64,000 nt of DNA, from contig NZ_QOHG01000002.1 in NCBI RefSeq assembly GCF_003319125.1, positions 186,001-250,000 of the forward strand, in the 5' to 3' direction. Both the position numbers and the translations under genes were made by a program. The stretch comes from Blastococcus sp. TF02A-26. Lineage in GTDB: Bacteria > Actinomycetota > Actinomycetes > Mycobacteriales > Geodermatophilaceae. Below are positions 37,312 to 46,276 of the stretch, piece after piece. Under the pieces are notes generated by a model that made no database searches, was not told the origin of the DNA, and was given only the letters and a program-made list of their open reading frames with translations. Within the stretch, counting starts at the first letter, position 1. Each line of letters starts with the position of its first letter.

Positions 37312-37328
37312 CAGGACGGGGTCCTCTT

Positions 37329-38543
37329 TCAGGCCATGGCCTTCTGCAGGTTGGTGTCGATGGCCGCCAGGAAGTCCTGGGTGGTCAGCCACGGCTGGTC
37401 CTTGGAGATCAGCAGCGCGAGGTCCTTGGTCATCTGGCCGCTCTCGACGGTGTCGATGCAGACCTTCTCCAGGGTCTCCGCGAAGCGGGTCACCTCGGGG
37501 GTGTTGTCCAGCTTGCCGCGGTGGGCCAGGCCCCGGGTCCAGGCGAAGATCGACGCGATCGGGTTGGTCGAGGTCTCCTTGCCCTGCTGGTGCTGGCGGT
37601 AGTGCCGGGTCACCGTGCCGTGGGCGGCCTCGGCCTCGACCGTGCGGCCGTCCGGGGTGGCGAGCACCGAGGTCATGAGGCCGAGCGAGCCGAAGCCCTG
37701 GGCCACGGTGTCGGACTGCACGTCACCGTCGTAGTTCTTGCAGGCCCAGACGTAGCCGCCCTCCCACTTGAGCGAGGCGGCGACCATGTCGTCGATGAGC
37801 CGGTGCTCGTAGGTGATGCCGGCCTCGGCGAACTTGTCCTTGAACTCGGCCTCGAACGTCTCCTCGAAGATGTCCTTGAACCGGCCGTCGTAGGCCTTGA
37901 GGATCGTGTTCTTCGTGGACAGGTAGACCGGGTACTTGCGGGCCAGGCCGTAGTTCAGCGACGCGCGGGCGAAGTCGCGGATCGAGTCGTCGAGGTTGTA
38001 CATCGACAGCGAGACGCCGGCGCCGGGCGCCTGGAAGACCTCGTGCTCGATGGGCTGCGAGCCGTCGTCCGGGGTGAACGTGACGGTGAGCCTGCCCGCC
38101 GACGGGAACTTGAAGTCGGTGGCGCGGTACTGGTCGCCGTAGGCGTGACGGCCGACGATGATCGGCTTCGTCCAGCCCGGCACCAGGCGCGGCACGTTCT
38201 GCATGATGATCGGCTCGCGGAAGATGACGCCGCCGAGGATGTTGCGGATGGTCCCGTTCGGGGAGCGCCACATCTTCTTGAGGCCGAACTCCTCGACCCG
38301 CGCCTCGTCCGGCGTGATGGTGGCGCACTTGACGCCGACGCCGTGCTTCTTGATGGCGTTGGCGGAGTCGACGGTCACCTGGTCGTCGGTGGCGTCCCGG
38401 TGCTCGATGCCCAGGTCGTAGTACTCGAGGTTCACGTCGAGGTACGGGAGGATCAGCTGGTCCTTGATGAACTGCCAGATGATCCGGGTCATCTCGTCGC
38501 CGTCGAGCTCGACGACGGTGCCCTCGACCTTGATCTTGCTCAT
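37329..38543 (-). CDS. icd: NADP-dependent isocitrate dehydrogenase (homodimeric type)
   Basis: A 404-residue TCA-cycle enzyme converting isocitrate to 2-oxoglutarate with NADP. The eukaryote-like homodimeric subfamily is shown by [38 protein letters not shown]-like [14 protein letters not shown], and [31 protein letters not shown], whose key parts are [10 protein letters not shown] and TNPIASI. ATG 38543 follows GAGAGGGA and starts with the conserved MSKIKVEG. It is separated from mdh, transcribed in the same direction upstream, by 58 bases, and ends at a strong bidirectional stem-loop. Confidence 0.94.
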   Translation of the reverse strand: MSKIKVEGTVVELDGDEMTRIIWQFIKDQLILPYLDVNLEYYDLGIEHRDATDDQVTVDSANAIKKHGVGVKCATITPDEARVEEFGLKKMWRSPNGTIRNILGGVIFREPIIMQNVPRLVPGWTKPIIVGRHAYGDQYRATDFKFPSAGRLTVTFTPDDGSQPIEHEVFQAPGAGVSLSMYNLDDSIRDFARASLNYGLARKYPVYLSTKNTILKAYDGRFKDIFEETFEAEFKDKFAEAGITYEHRLIDDMVAASLKWEGGYVWACKNYDGDVQSDTVAQGFGSLGLMTSVLATPDGRTVEAEAAHGTVTRHYRQHQQGKETSTNPIASIFAWTRGLAHRGKLDNTPEVTRFAETLEKVCIDTVESGQMTKDLALLISKDQPWLTTQDFLAAIDTNLQKAMA

Positions 38544-38601
38544 GGTTCCCTCTCTACAGCTCCGACCGGTGATGGTCGGAGGTCGGTTCACGGATCAGCT
38601 G

Positions 38602-39555
38602 TCACAGATCGGCGACGTCCGCCTGCTTGGCGCGCACGGCCTCGGCCGCCTCGCGCAACCCGGACAGCTCGCTCTCGGTCAGATCCCCCTGGACGACGCG
38701 CCGCACACCCTCGCGCCCGATCTCGGCCTCCACGCCGAGGTAGACGCCGGAGATGCCGTACTCGCCGTCCACCCAGGCACACACCGGCATGACGGCGCCG
38801 GAGTCCTCGATCACGGCCTTGGCCATCCGGGCCGCGGCCGCCGAGGGGGCGTAGTAGGCCGAACCGGTCTTCAGCAGCGCGACCACCTCGGCCCCGCCGT
38901 TGCGGGTGCGGGTCACGAGCTCCTCGATGCGCCCGGCGGGCAGCACGTCGGCGAGCGGCTTGCCGTCGACGGTGCACCGCGAGGGCACCGGCACCATCGT
39001 GTCGCCGTGCGAGCCCAGCGTCAGGGTCTGCACGGAGGCGACCGGGACGCCGCACTCCTCGGCCACGAAGTGGCTGAAGCGGGCGGTGTCGAGCATCCCG
39101 GCCTGGCCCATGACCCGGCCCTTCGGGAAGCCCGTGGCGATCTGGGCGAGCGCGGTCATCTCGTCGAGCGGGTTGGACACGACGATCACCACCGCGTCGG
39201 GCGAGGTGCGGGCGATGTTCTCGGCGACCTGCCGGACGATCCCGGCGTTGGTCTCGATGAGGTCCATCCGGCTCATGCCGGGCTTGCGCGGCAGACCGGC
39301 GGTGACGACGACGACGTCGGACCCCTCGGTGCCCTCGTAGGAGCCGCCCCCCACTCCGACGACCTTCGTCTCGAAGCCCTCGATCGGGCGGGACTGGTTG
39401 ATGTCGAGGGCCAGGCCCTCGGGCTTGCCCTCGACGATGTCGGTGAGGACGACGGTCTCGAAGACGTCGTACTCCGCGAGACGCAGGGCGGTGGTCGAGC
39501 CGTAGAAGCCGGCACCGACGACGGTGACCTTGCCGTTCCGAGGCTGCTCTGCCAT
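38602..39555 (-). CDS. mdh: Malate dehydrogenase (LDH-like type)
   Basis: A 317-residue NAD-dependent dehydrogenase of the lactate/malate family. VVGAGFYGSTTA is the dinucleotide loop; LTDIV has the Asp that favours NAD; the substrate loop GLPRKPGMSR has the two Arg of malate dehydrogenases rather than the Gln of lactate dehydrogenases; VVSNPLDEMT and the catalytic His in GSHGDTMVP follow. ATG 39555 lies 7 bases after a TAGGTT -10 box (39563-39568) with no ribosome site, so the message is probably leaderless. With icd downstream and sucCD elsewhere in the window, several TCA-cycle steps are covered here. Confidence 0.92.
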   Translation of the reverse strand: MAEQPRNGKVTVVGAGFYGSTTALRLAEYDVFETVVLTDIVEGKPEGLALDINQSRPIEGFETKVVGVGGGSYEGTEGSDVVVVTAGLPRKPGMSRMDLIETNAGIVRQVAENIARTSPDAVVIVVSNPLDEMTALAQIATGFPKGRVMGQAGMLDTARFSHFVAEECGVPVASVQTLTLGSHGDTMVPVPSRCTVDGKPLADVLPAGRIEELVTRTRNGGAEVVALLKTGSAYYAPSAAAARMAKAVIEDSGAVMPVCAWVDGEYGISGVYLGVEAEIGREGVRRVVQGDLTESELSGLREAAEAVRAKQADVADL

Positions 39556-39591
39556 GGCGGCCAACCTAGCGTCAGAACGCACCCGCGCGCC

Positions 39592-39924
39592 TCAGCGGGT
39601 GCCGGGCTGGATCACGGGCACCTCGGCCTCGGCGGGGACGGCGAGCGCGACGGCGACGAGCACCATCCCCATCCCGGCCAGCAGGACGACGTCCACCGTC
39701 CGGCTCCGGACGGCGAGGAGCCCCACCCGGCGGACCGGCAGCAGCAGCCGCAGCAGCGCCGCGGCCACCAGGGCGCACCCGATGACCACCAGCCCGGAGC
39801 GCCACCGCTCGAGCGCGACCATGCCCAGCCCCACCGCGACCGCGACCAGCACCGCCAGCAGCGGCAACTGACGCAGCAGCCCGGCCAGGAACGGTCGGCG
39901 GGTGTAGAGCGGCGGGCGGGCCAT
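39592..39924 (-). CDS. DUF3017 membrane protein
   Basis: A 110-residue protein with three predicted membrane helices (FLAGLLRQLPLLAVLVAVAV, SGLVVIGCALVAAALLRLL, VDVVLLAGMGMVLVAVAL). It matches the DUF3017 family, whose members sit directly after folD in many actinobacteria, including M. tuberculosis. Its ATG shares one base with the folD stop (TGATG). Function unknown; constant linkage to folD suggests a role tied to one-carbon supply or simply operon conservation. The stop lies 37 bases before the mdh start. Confidence 0.8.
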   Translation of the reverse strand: MARPPLYTRRPFLAGLLRQLPLLAVLVAVAVGLGMVALERWRSGLVVIGCALVAAALLRLLLPVRRVGLLAVRSRTVDVVLLAGMGMVLVAVALAVPAEAEVPVIQPGTR

Positions 39925-40793
39925 CAGGCGGTCAGCACCTCGACCCCGGCCGCCCGCTCGGCCGCGAGCACCACGTTCTGCAGCAGCATCGCCCGGGTCA
40001 TCGGCCCGACGCCGCCCGGGTTGGGCGCGACGTGGCCGGCGACCTCGACGACGTCCTTGGCGACGTCGCCGGCGATCTTGCCGTCGACGCGGCTCACGCC
40101 GACGTCGAGGACCGCCGCCCCCGGCTTGACCAGCTCCTTCGTGACCAGGCCCGGTACGCCGGCGGCGGCCACGACGACATCGGCGGCGCGCAGGTGCGTG
40201 GCCAGGTCACGGGTGCCGGTGTGGCACAGGGTCACGGTGGCGTTCTCGGTGCGCCGGGTGAGCAGCAGCCCCAGCGGGCGGCCCACGGTGATCCCGCGGC
40301 CGACGACGACGACCTCGGCGCCGGCGATCGGCACGTCGTGGCGGCGCAGCAGCTCGACGATCCCGACGGGCGTGCAGGGCAGCGGGCCGTCGACCCCGAG
40401 CACCAGCCGGCCGAGGTTCGTCGGGTGCAGGCCGTCGGCGTCCTTGGCGGGGTCCATCGCCTCGAGGACGGCGTACTCGTCGACCTGGCGGGGCAGCGGG
40501 AGCTGGACGATGTAGCCGGTGCACGCCGGGTCGGCGTTGAGCTCCGCCACGACCGCGAGCACGTCGGTCAGCGTGGCGGTGGCCGGCAGCTCGCGCTGGA
40601 TGCTGGCGATCCCGACCTGGGCGCAGTCGGAGTGCTTGGCGTTGACGTACCAGCGGCTACCCGGGTCGTCGCCGACCAGGAGCGTGCCGAGTCCGGGACG
40701 GTGGCCGGCGGCGGTCAGCGCGGCCACCCGCGTGGTCAGTTCGGTCCGGATGGCGGCGGCGGTGGCCTTGCCGTCGAGGGTCTGCGCGGGCAC
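39924..40793 (-). CDS. folD: Bifunctional methylenetetrahydrofolate dehydrogenase/cyclohydrolase
   Basis: A 289-residue enzyme interconverting 5,10-methylene-, methenyl- and 10-formyltetrahydrofolate, the formyl donor for purine synthesis (purN and purH are about 2 kb away). Motifs: the catalytic YVNAKHSDC segment with Lys, [31 protein letters not shown] shown by its core QLPLPRQ and [34 protein letters not shown] and the closing [16 protein letters not shown] 40793 lies 7 bases after a CACACT -10-like box. It is coupled to the DUF3017 gene. Confidence 0.94.
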   Translation of the reverse strand: MPAQTLDGKATAAAIRTELTTRVAALTAAGHRPGLGTLLVGDDPGSRWYVNAKHSDCAQVGIASIQRELPATATLTDVLAVVAELNADPACTGYIVQLPLPRQVDEYAVLEAMDPAKDADGLHPTNLGRLVLGVDGPLPCTPVGIVELLRRHDVPIAGAEVVVVGRGITVGRPLGLLLTRRTENATVTLCHTGTRDLATHLRAADVVVAAAGVPGLVTKELVKPGAAVLDVGVSRVDGKIAGDVAKDVVEVAGHVAPNPGGVGPMTRAMLLQNVVLAAERAAGVEVLTA

Positions 40794-40863
40794 GGCCGAG
40801 AGTGTGCCTGATCGCGGTCGAGCCCATCGACCGACTGCCCGAGGGGGCTGCGGTCGGGCCGCC

Positions 40864-40896
40864 GTGGCCCCGGAGTGGCCCTAGGGTGGCCCGGAG
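40864..40896 (+). repeat. Three tandem 11-base repeats upstream of a membrane protein gene
   Basis: GTGGCCCCGGA, GTGGCCCTAGG and GTGGCCCGGAG lie head to tail. The second and third together contain a TAGGGT -10 box at 40882-40887, so they could serve as operator repeats for the gene at 40937. Confidence 0.35.
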
Positions 40897-40936
40897 CGGG
40901 CGTCTCCCCGCGCCCGTGCGACCCGCGAGGAGAGCC

Positions 40937-41707
40937 ATGACCGAGCGCGACCCGTCCTCCGCAGGCCCGCGACCGGAGCCGACGCCCCAGCCGCACCCGC
41001 AGTGGGAGAGCGACACGACGCCCGGCGTGCACGCGGCGGGTCGCGACCCCCACGCCGCCACGGCGGGCCACCCGGGCACCGCGGCCCCGGGCGCAGGCGC
41101 CTGGTCCGGGACCGGGGCCAGCGCGGTCGGCGCCGGCTGGGCGGGCGGTTCCGGCACCGGCTACAGCTCCGACTCCGGCTACGGCTACGGCTCCGACTCC
41201 GGCGACACCCGCACCTACCCCCGGCACGGTCAGCACGAACAGGTCGACGACGGCGACCGGCACACCGCGCCGGAGTACTCGACCGCGCCGGTCCGCGTGC
41301 GCCGCCCCGACGTCCTGGCGGGCCTGCTGCTGCTCCTGGCCGGCATCGCCGCCGGGATCAGCCTCCTGCTGGACTGGGCGAGCGGCATCCGCGGCTGGGA
41401 CTTCGTGGAGGACGGCCTGCGCGACTTCGACACCGGCTCGTGGCAGCCGCCGGTGACCGTCCTCGCCGGCGGGGTGCTCCTGGTGCTCGGTCTGCTGGTG
41501 CTCCTGCCGGCGCGGACCCACCGGACCCTCGGCGTCCTGGCGCTGCTGGCCAGCATCGCGGCCCTGGTCGCCGTCGTCGTCGTGCTGAACGAGTCGCGCT
41601 GGACCTGGGACTTCTTCGAGGTCGGCTTCTGGGTCGCCGCCGCGGTGCCCGTCCTGGGCCTGCTGGGCAGCCTGAAGGCGATGCTGACCGGCCCCCGGGA
41701 GCGGTGA
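40937..41707 (+). CDS. Uncharacterised membrane protein with long disordered N-terminus
   Basis: A 256-residue protein of unknown function. Residues 1-120 are hydrophilic, rich in Pro, Gly, Ser and Tyr, with a SDSGYGYGSDSG low-complexity stretch. Residues about 128-255 form four membrane helices: VLAGLLLLLAGIAAGISLLL, PVTVLAGGVLLVLGLLVLL, TLGVLALLASIAALVAVVVVL and VGFWVAAAVPVLGLLGSL. ATG 40937 follows GAGGAGAG. The pattern, a disordered tail and a small four-helix unit, recurs in the DUF5336-like proteins at 46277 and 47315 but no clear sequence similarity is seen. It converges on a minus-strand small gene with 1 base between stops. Confidence 0.72.
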   Translation: MTERDPSSAGPRPEPTPQPHPQWESDTTPGVHAAGRDPHAATAGHPGTAAPGAGAWSGTGASAVGAGWAGGSGTGYSSDSGYGYGSDSGDTRTYPRHGQHEQVDDGDRHTAPEYSTAPVRVRRPDVLAGLLLLLAGIAAGISLLLDWASGIRGWDFVEDGLRDFDTGSWQPPVTVLAGGVLLVLGLLVLLPARTHRTLGVLALLASIAALVAVVVVLNESRWTWDFFEVGFWVAAAVPVLGLLGSLKAMLTGPRER

Positions 41708-41708
41708 G

Positions 41709-42071
41709 TCAGGCGGCGCGGCGCCGGCGGTCGGCCTGCATGAGGTGGACGACGATCCCCTGGTAGCCGCCGGCCACGTAGTCGGAGATGTCGGAGCAGG
41801 TGATGCGGCCGGCCAGCGGGGCGCGGTCCTCCCGGGGCAGGACCGGCTTGCGCGACCGCGGCAGGAACGACCGCAGGGTGCGCCGGGTGGCCGCCGTCGC
41901 CTCGCGGGCGTACTCGGCCCGGCCGACCGAGCCGTCGCTGCGCTGGGCGACCAGGTCCTTCCAGACGGCGAGGGAGCAACCGATCATCAGGACGAGGACG
42001 AGACCCGCGAGCATGCCCACATCATCGGCATCCGAAACCCGTGACGGAAGGGTCCGGTCCTCACCGGTCAC
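41709..42071 (-). CDS. Small membrane-anchored protein of unknown function
   Basis: Up to 120 residues: one membrane helix near the N-terminus (MLAGLVLVLMIGCSLAVW) and a basic cytoplasmic part with RRTLRSFLPRSRKP and a C-terminal DISDYVAGGYQGIVVHLMQADRRRR. The start is uncertain: ATG 42071 is 7 bases after the pentapeptide-repeat gene's stop, while GTG 42020 or ATG 42014 would start directly at the helix. No family recognised. It is the last gene of the purN-purH unit on the minus strand. Confidence 0.55.
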   Translation of the reverse strand: MTGEDRTLPSRVSDADDVGMLAGLVLVLMIGCSLAVWKDLVAQRSDGSVGRAEYAREATAATRRTLRSFLPRSRKPVLPREDRAPLAGRITCSDISDYVAGGYQGIVVHLMQADRRRRAA

Positions 42072-42078
42072 AGCAGTC

Positions 42079-42711
42079 TCAGTCGGCCACCAGCGCCCCG
42101 TGGGCCCGCGCGAACTGCACCGCCTGCGTCAGGTCCAGGCGCACCCCGGTGAGGTCCAGCGCACGCCAGTTGACCGCTGAGGTGTCGGCGCCCCGCAGGT
42201 CGCTGCCGCGCAGCTGGGTGCCCTGCATCCGCGCGTGGGCGAGGTGCGCGCCGCTCAGGTCGCACTCGCGCAGGTCGGCGTCGGTCAGGTCGGCCTCGGT
42301 GAACCGCTGCCCCGACAGGTCCGACCCCGACAGGTCGACGCCGCGCAACGAGGTCCAGCTCCAGTCGCTGTCGGTCGAGGTCAGCGGTCGCAGCGTCGCG
42401 CCGAGGAAGTGCGAGCCGGTGAGCTTGCAGCCGTCCCACACCGCGTCGAACAACCGCGCCCGGTCGAAGCGGCAGGAGAGGAACGCCGTCCCGGAGTGCC
42501 GCGACCCGGCCATGCGCGCGCCGGTCAGCACGCAGTCGGTGAAGACGCAGCGCCGGGTGACGAGCTCGGTCAGGTCGGCGTCCTCGAAGCGGCAGCGCGT
42601 GAAGGTGACCTCCGCCAGCTCCGCGCCCCACCAGTCGACGCGGGCCAGGTCGGCGTCCTCCAGGACCTCCCCCGGCCCCGGCGGCTGGACGTGTGGCCGG
42701 GTCCCCCGCAT
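42079..42711 (-). CDS. Pentapeptide-repeat protein
   Basis: A 210-residue protein built almost entirely of A(D/N)LxX pentapeptides, for example ADLTDADLRECDLSGAHL and LRGSDLRGADTSA, predicted to form a right-handed square beta-helix. Some proteins of this class (MfpA, Qnr) mimic DNA and protect gyrase; most have no known role. Its ATG shares a base with the purH stop (TGATG), so it is translated from the purine operon. That coupling is unusual for a gyrase-protection protein and may indicate a structural partner of purine enzymes; both are guesses. Confidence 0.83.
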   Translation of the reverse strand: MRGTRPHVQPPGPGEVLEDADLARVDWWGAELAEVTFTRCRFEDADLTELVTRRCVFTDCVLTGARMAGSRHSGTAFLSCRFDRARLFDAVWDGCKLTGSHFLGATLRPLTSTDSDWSWTSLRGVDLSGSDLSGQRFTEADLTDADLRECDLSGAHLAHARMQGTQLRGSDLRGADTSAVNWRALDLTGVRLDLTQAVQFARAHGALVAD

Positions 42712-44261
42712 CAGTGGGCGAAGTGCCGGGTCCCGGTGAGGTACATGGCGACCCCGGCCGCGGCGGCGGCCACGACGACCTCCTCGTCACGGACGGAACC
42801 GCCCGGCTGCACGATCGCGCGCACGCCGGCGTCGACGAGGACCTGCAGGCCGTCGGCGAAGGGGAAGAACGCGTCGGAGGCGGCGACCGAGCCCGCCGCC
42901 CGCTCCCCCGCCCGGGCGACGGCCAGCCGTGCGGAGTCGACCCGGTTGACCTGGCCCATGCCGACCCCGACCGTCGCCTTGTCGTGGGCGAGCAGGATCG
43001 CGTTGCTCTTCACCGCGCGCACGCTGCGCCAGGCGAACACCAGGTTGTCCAGCTCCGCGGCGTCCAGCGGCTCGCCGGTGGCCAGCGTCCAGGTGGTCGG
43101 GTCGTCGCCGGCCGCGTCGATGCGGTCCACCGACTGCAGCAGCACGCCGCCGCTGATCGGCCGGAACTCCACGCCACCGCGGGCGTCGGCGGGCAGCCGC
43201 AGCAGCCGGATGTTCTTCTTCCCGGTCAGGACCTGGATCGCGTCCTCGGTGAACGACGGCGCGGCCACCACCTCGGTGAAGACGTCGGCCACCTGCTCGG
43301 CCATCGCCAGGTCGACCTCGCGGTTGGCCGCGATCACGCCGCCGAAGGCCGACACCGGGTCGCAGGCGTGCGCCTTGCGGTGGGCCGACGCGATGTCGGG
43401 GCCGACGGCGATCCCGCACGGGTTGGCGTGCTTGATGATGGCCACGCAGGGGTCGCGGTGGTCGTGCGCGGCCCGCCAGGCGGCGTCGGTGTCGACGTAG
43501 TTGTTGTAGGACATCTGCTTGCCGTGCAGCTGCTCGGCGTGGGCCAGGCCCGGCTGGCCGCCGCGGTACAGCGCGGCGCCCTGGTGCGGGTTCTCGCCGT
43601 AGCGCAGGACGTCGGCCCGCTCCCAGCCGGCGCCGACCCACGCGGGGAACACCGACTCCTCGTCGGGGGCGAGCACGCTGCCCATCCAGGAGGCGACGGC
43701 GATGTCGTACGAGGCCGTGTGCCGGAACGCCGCGGCGGCCAGCCGCTGGCGCTCGGCGAGGGTGAACCCCCCGGCCCGGACGGCGGCGAGGACGTCGTCG
43801 TAGCGCGCCGGGTCGACGACGACGGCGACCGACGGGTGGTTCTTCGCCGACGCGCGCACCATCGCGGGGCCGCCGATGTCGATCTGCTCGACGCACTCGT
43901 CAGGAGCCGCGCCGGAGGCCACGGTCTCGGTGAACGGGTAGAGGTTGACCACGACGAGGTCGAAGGCCGCGATGCCGAGGTCCTCGAGCTGGGCGACGTG
44001 CTCGGGCCTGCGCCGGTCGGCCAGGATCCCGGCGTGCACCGCGGGGTGCAGCGTCTTCACCCGGCCGTCGAGGCACTCGGGGAAGCCGGTGACCTCCTCG
44101 ACCGGCGTGACCGGCACACCCGCGTCGGCGATCCGGCGGGCGGTGGCGCCGGTGCTGACCAGCTCGACCCCGGCGTCGGCGAGGCCGCGGGCCAGCTCCT
44201 CGATCCCCGACTTGTCGTACACCCCGAGCAGGGCCCGGCGGATGGGGGTGCGGTCGCTCAT
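42711..44261 (-). CDS. purH: Bifunctional AICAR formyltransferase/IMP cyclohydrolase
   Basis: A 516-residue enzyme for the last two steps of IMP synthesis. The N-terminal MGS-like cyclohydrolase domain begins [16 protein letters not shown] and contains VSTGATA and [15 protein letters not shown]. The formyltransferase domain has [35 protein letters not shown] and the closing [19 protein letters not shown] and [11 protein letters not shown] 44261 overlaps the purN stop by 4 bases. It needs the 10-formyltetrahydrofolate that FolD can provide. Confidence 0.95.
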   Translation of the reverse strand: MSDRTPIRRALLGVYDKSGIEELARGLADAGVELVSTGATARRIADAGVPVTPVEEVTGFPECLDGRVKTLHPAVHAGILADRRRPEHVAQLEDLGIAAFDLVVVNLYPFTETVASGAAPDECVEQIDIGGPAMVRASAKNHPSVAVVVDPARYDDVLAAVRAGGFTLAERQRLAAAAFRHTASYDIAVASWMGSVLAPDEESVFPAWVGAGWERADVLRYGENPHQGAALYRGGQPGLAHAEQLHGKQMSYNNYVDTDAAWRAAHDHRDPCVAIIKHANPCGIAVGPDIASAHRKAHACDPVSAFGGVIAANREVDLAMAEQVADVFTEVVAAPSFTEDAIQVLTGKKNIRLLRLPADARGGVEFRPISGGVLLQSVDRIDAAGDDPTTWTLATGEPLDAAELDNLVFAWRSVRAVKSNAILLAHDKATVGVGMGQVNRVDSARLAVARAGERAAGSVAASDAFFPFADGLQVLVDAGVRAIVQPGGSVRDEEVVVAAAAAGVAMYLTGTRHFAH

Positions 44262-44881
44262 CGGGGGTTCTCCTCCGGGGTGGGTCGGGTCGGCGGAGCG
44301 GCGGCGACCCGCGCCACCGTCTCCACCAGGAGCGTCCGCTCCACGGCCTTGATCCGTTCGTGCAGCTCGTCCTCGTCGTCGCCGGGCAGCACCGGCACCT
44401 CGCGCTGCGCGATCACCGGACCGGTGTCGACACCCGCGTCGACCCAGTGGACGGTGCTCCCGGTGACCTCCACCCCGGCCGCCAGGGCGTCGCGGACCGC
44501 GTGCGCCCCGGGGAAGGCGGGCAGCAGCGCCGGGTGGGTGTTGAGCAGGCGCCCGCCGAAGGCCGCCAGCACCGACGGGCCGACGATCTTCATGAACCCG
44601 GCCGACACCACCAGGTCCGGGCGGTGCTCGGTGATCGCGTCGGCCAGCGCGCGGTCCCAGTCGGCCCGGTCCGCGTGGTCGCCGAGCCGGCAGACGAACG
44701 TGGGCAGGTCGCGGCGGCGCGCGTGCTCGAGCCCGGGGGCGTCCCGGTCGGCGCCGACCGCGACGACGTCCGCGGGGTAGGTCGGGTCGTCCGCGGCGTC
44801 CAGCAGCGCCGCGCAGAGCGATCCGGTGCCGGAGACCAGCACGACGACCCGGGCGCGCCGGGTCGGTTCGGCGGTCGGCAC
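44258..44881 (-). CDS. purN: Phosphoribosylglycinamide formyltransferase
   Basis: A 207-residue enzyme transferring a formyl group to GAR in purine synthesis. [18 protein letters not shown] is the phosphate-binding loop (the usual GxGSN has Leu in place of Asn); catalytic residues lie in [14 protein letters not shown] (Asn-His pair reading NTHP) and in [19 protein letters not shown], which carries the His and Asp. GTG 44881 is selected because a TAGGAT -10 box (44889-44894) is 7 bases upstream, indicating a leaderless message; the open frame before it is not purN-like. It overlaps purH by 4 bases. Confidence 0.92.
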   Translation of the reverse strand: MPTAEPTRRARVVVLVSGTGSLCAALLDAADDPTYPADVVAVGADRDAPGLEHARRRDLPTFVCRLGDHADRADWDRALADAITEHRPDLVVSAGFMKIVGPSVLAAFGGRLLNTHPALLPAFPGAHAVRDALAAGVEVTGSTVHWVDAGVDTGPVIAQREVPVLPGDDEDELHERIKAVERTLLVETVARVAAAPPTRPTPEENPR

Positions 44882-44933
44882 ACCGGTGATCCTAGAAGGA
44901 CCCCGGCGCCCCCCTTCGCTCGCACGCTCGCGA

Positions 44934-44955
44934 CCGGCCCCTGCACCGGGGCCGG
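44934..44955 (-). terminator. Stem-loop after the perM-like gene
   Basis: CCGGCCCC pairs with GGGGCCGG around a 6-base loop, 2 bases past the stop of the perM-like gene on the minus strand and before the purN promoter. Confidence 0.55.
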
Positions 44956-44957
44956 GT

Positions 44958-46142
44958 TCAGCCGCGGACTCGCCAACGCGTGAGAGCGGCACCCACGGCC
45001 CCGGCGATGCCGGCCTGGGCGGCCACGGCGATCCCGGTGGCCAGCGGCGGCGCGCCGACCTCGGCCAGCCCGCCGTCCCCGAGGACGCCGCCGCCGGCCC
45101 AGGCCACCACGGCGGCGCCCACGCCCACCAGCAGCCCCGAGCCCAGGCCGGCGAGACCGGCGACGACCGAACCGCCGCCGCTGCCCAGCCGCCGGCCGAC
45201 GGCGGTGCCGGCGACGAGCCCGGCGACCACCGGGATTGCCTGGGACACCCAGGCGATCAGCGGCACGGCCTGGGTGTCGGGCAGTGCGGCGAGCAGCGGC
45301 AGCGCGGGCAGGGGCCCCAGGGAGACGCCGTGCACGGAGACCAGCGTGCCGGCGCCGACGGAGAACCCGGGCCCGGCGGCCAGGCCCAGGACGGCGGCCG
45401 CGGCGTTGGGCAGGAGCAGCAGGGCGAGACCCAGGGAGCCGACGGTCCCGGCGCCCGAACCGCCGAGGTCGGCCGACAACCGGGCGTACCCCTGCGCGTC
45501 GGCGGCGACGGCGATCGCGACCACGGCGGTGCACAGGGCCAGCGCGGTGAGCAGACCCGCGGCCGCACCGCGCAGCGCCGGGCGCACGGGGGCCGGCAGC
45601 CGGTCCAGGACGTCGTCCAGCAGGCCGCTCTCCCGCGCCGCACCCCAGCCGGTGGTCAGGACCGCCAGGACGGCGGCGCCCGCGACGGCCTGCAGCAGCC
45701 CGCGGCCCGGGGCACCGATCGCGACGGCCACCAGCAGCACCAGCAGCGTGTGCACGGCGACGACGACGGCGACGACCTCGGCGACGACCTCGGCGGCCGC
45801 CCGCCCGGCCGTGATCCCACCGACGGCCACGACCCCGCGGCCCAGCCGGCTCAGGGCCCAGCCGACGCCGATCGTGAGCAGCAGCGGCGCCACCGCCAGC
45901 GGACCCGAGTCGAGCTCGAGGCGGCCGCCGTGGGCCAGCAGCCACAGCCGCCCGGCCAGAGACGCGGACCCGCTCACGGGCAGGCCGCCGGTGGGGTCGA
46001 GCGTCTGGACCACGACGAGGGCGAGCCCGAGCCCGACGAGACCGAGGGCGGACAGTGCGCCGGCCGCGGCGGCGGCCCACCAGACGGGGTGTCCCGGGGT
46101 CCGGCGTCCGGGCGACGTCAGACGGGAGAGCAGCGGGACCAC
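44958..46142 (-). CDS. DUF6350 membrane protein, PerM-like (cell division)
   Basis: A 394-residue polytopic protein with about ten predicted membrane helices and almost no long loops. It lies between purN and the DUF5336 genes, exactly where Rv0955 (PerM) lies in M. tuberculosis; PerM is a divisome-associated membrane protein needed for persistence. Stretches such as GLALVVVQTLDPTGG, LARLSADLGG-like RLSADLGGSG, and GPGFSVGAGTLVSVHGVSLGPLPALPLLAALP (core GPGFSVG and GPLPALPLLAALP) are typical of the family. GTG 46142 follows a GACAGT -10-like box by 6 bases. Function is transferred by synteny and family, so it is moderately certain. Confidence 0.8.
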   Translation of the reverse strand: MVPLLSRLTSPGRRTPGHPVWWAAAAAGALSALGLVGLGLALVVVQTLDPTGGLPVSGSASLAGRLWLLAHGGRLELDSGPLAVAPLLLTIGVGWALSRLGRGVVAVGGITAGRAAAEVVAEVVAVVVAVHTLLVLLVAVAIGAPGRGLLQAVAGAAVLAVLTTGWGAARESGLLDDVLDRLPAPVRPALRGAAAGLLTALALCTAVVAIAVAADAQGYARLSADLGGSGAGTVGSLGLALLLLPNAAAAVLGLAAGPGFSVGAGTLVSVHGVSLGPLPALPLLAALPDTQAVPLIAWVSQAIPVVAGLVAGTAVGRRLGSGGGSVVAGLAGLGSGLLVGVGAAVVAWAGGGVLGDGGLAEVGAPPLATGIAVAAQAGIAGAVGAALTRWRVRG

Positions 46143-46197
46143 GCCCCCACTGTCCCAAGTGCGGCGCCCGCGCGGGGTGCGCACGCGCCGGAGAACG

Positions 46198-46236
46198 CCA
46201 CGAGGGCCGGCGACGGGGAGTCGCCGGCCCTCGTGG
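46198..46236 (-). terminator. Perfect stem-loop after the DUF5336 genes
   Basis: A 17-base-pair perfect stem, CCACGAGGGCCGGCGAC with GTCGCCGGCCCTCGTGG, and a 5-base loop, 40 bases beyond the stop of the gene at 46277. A smaller stem (GGCGTCCC/GGGACGCC, 46252-46271) lies between. Confidence 0.75.
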
Positions 46237-46276
46237 GGCGTGCCGGGTGCTGGCGTCCCTGAGGGGACGCCGGCGG

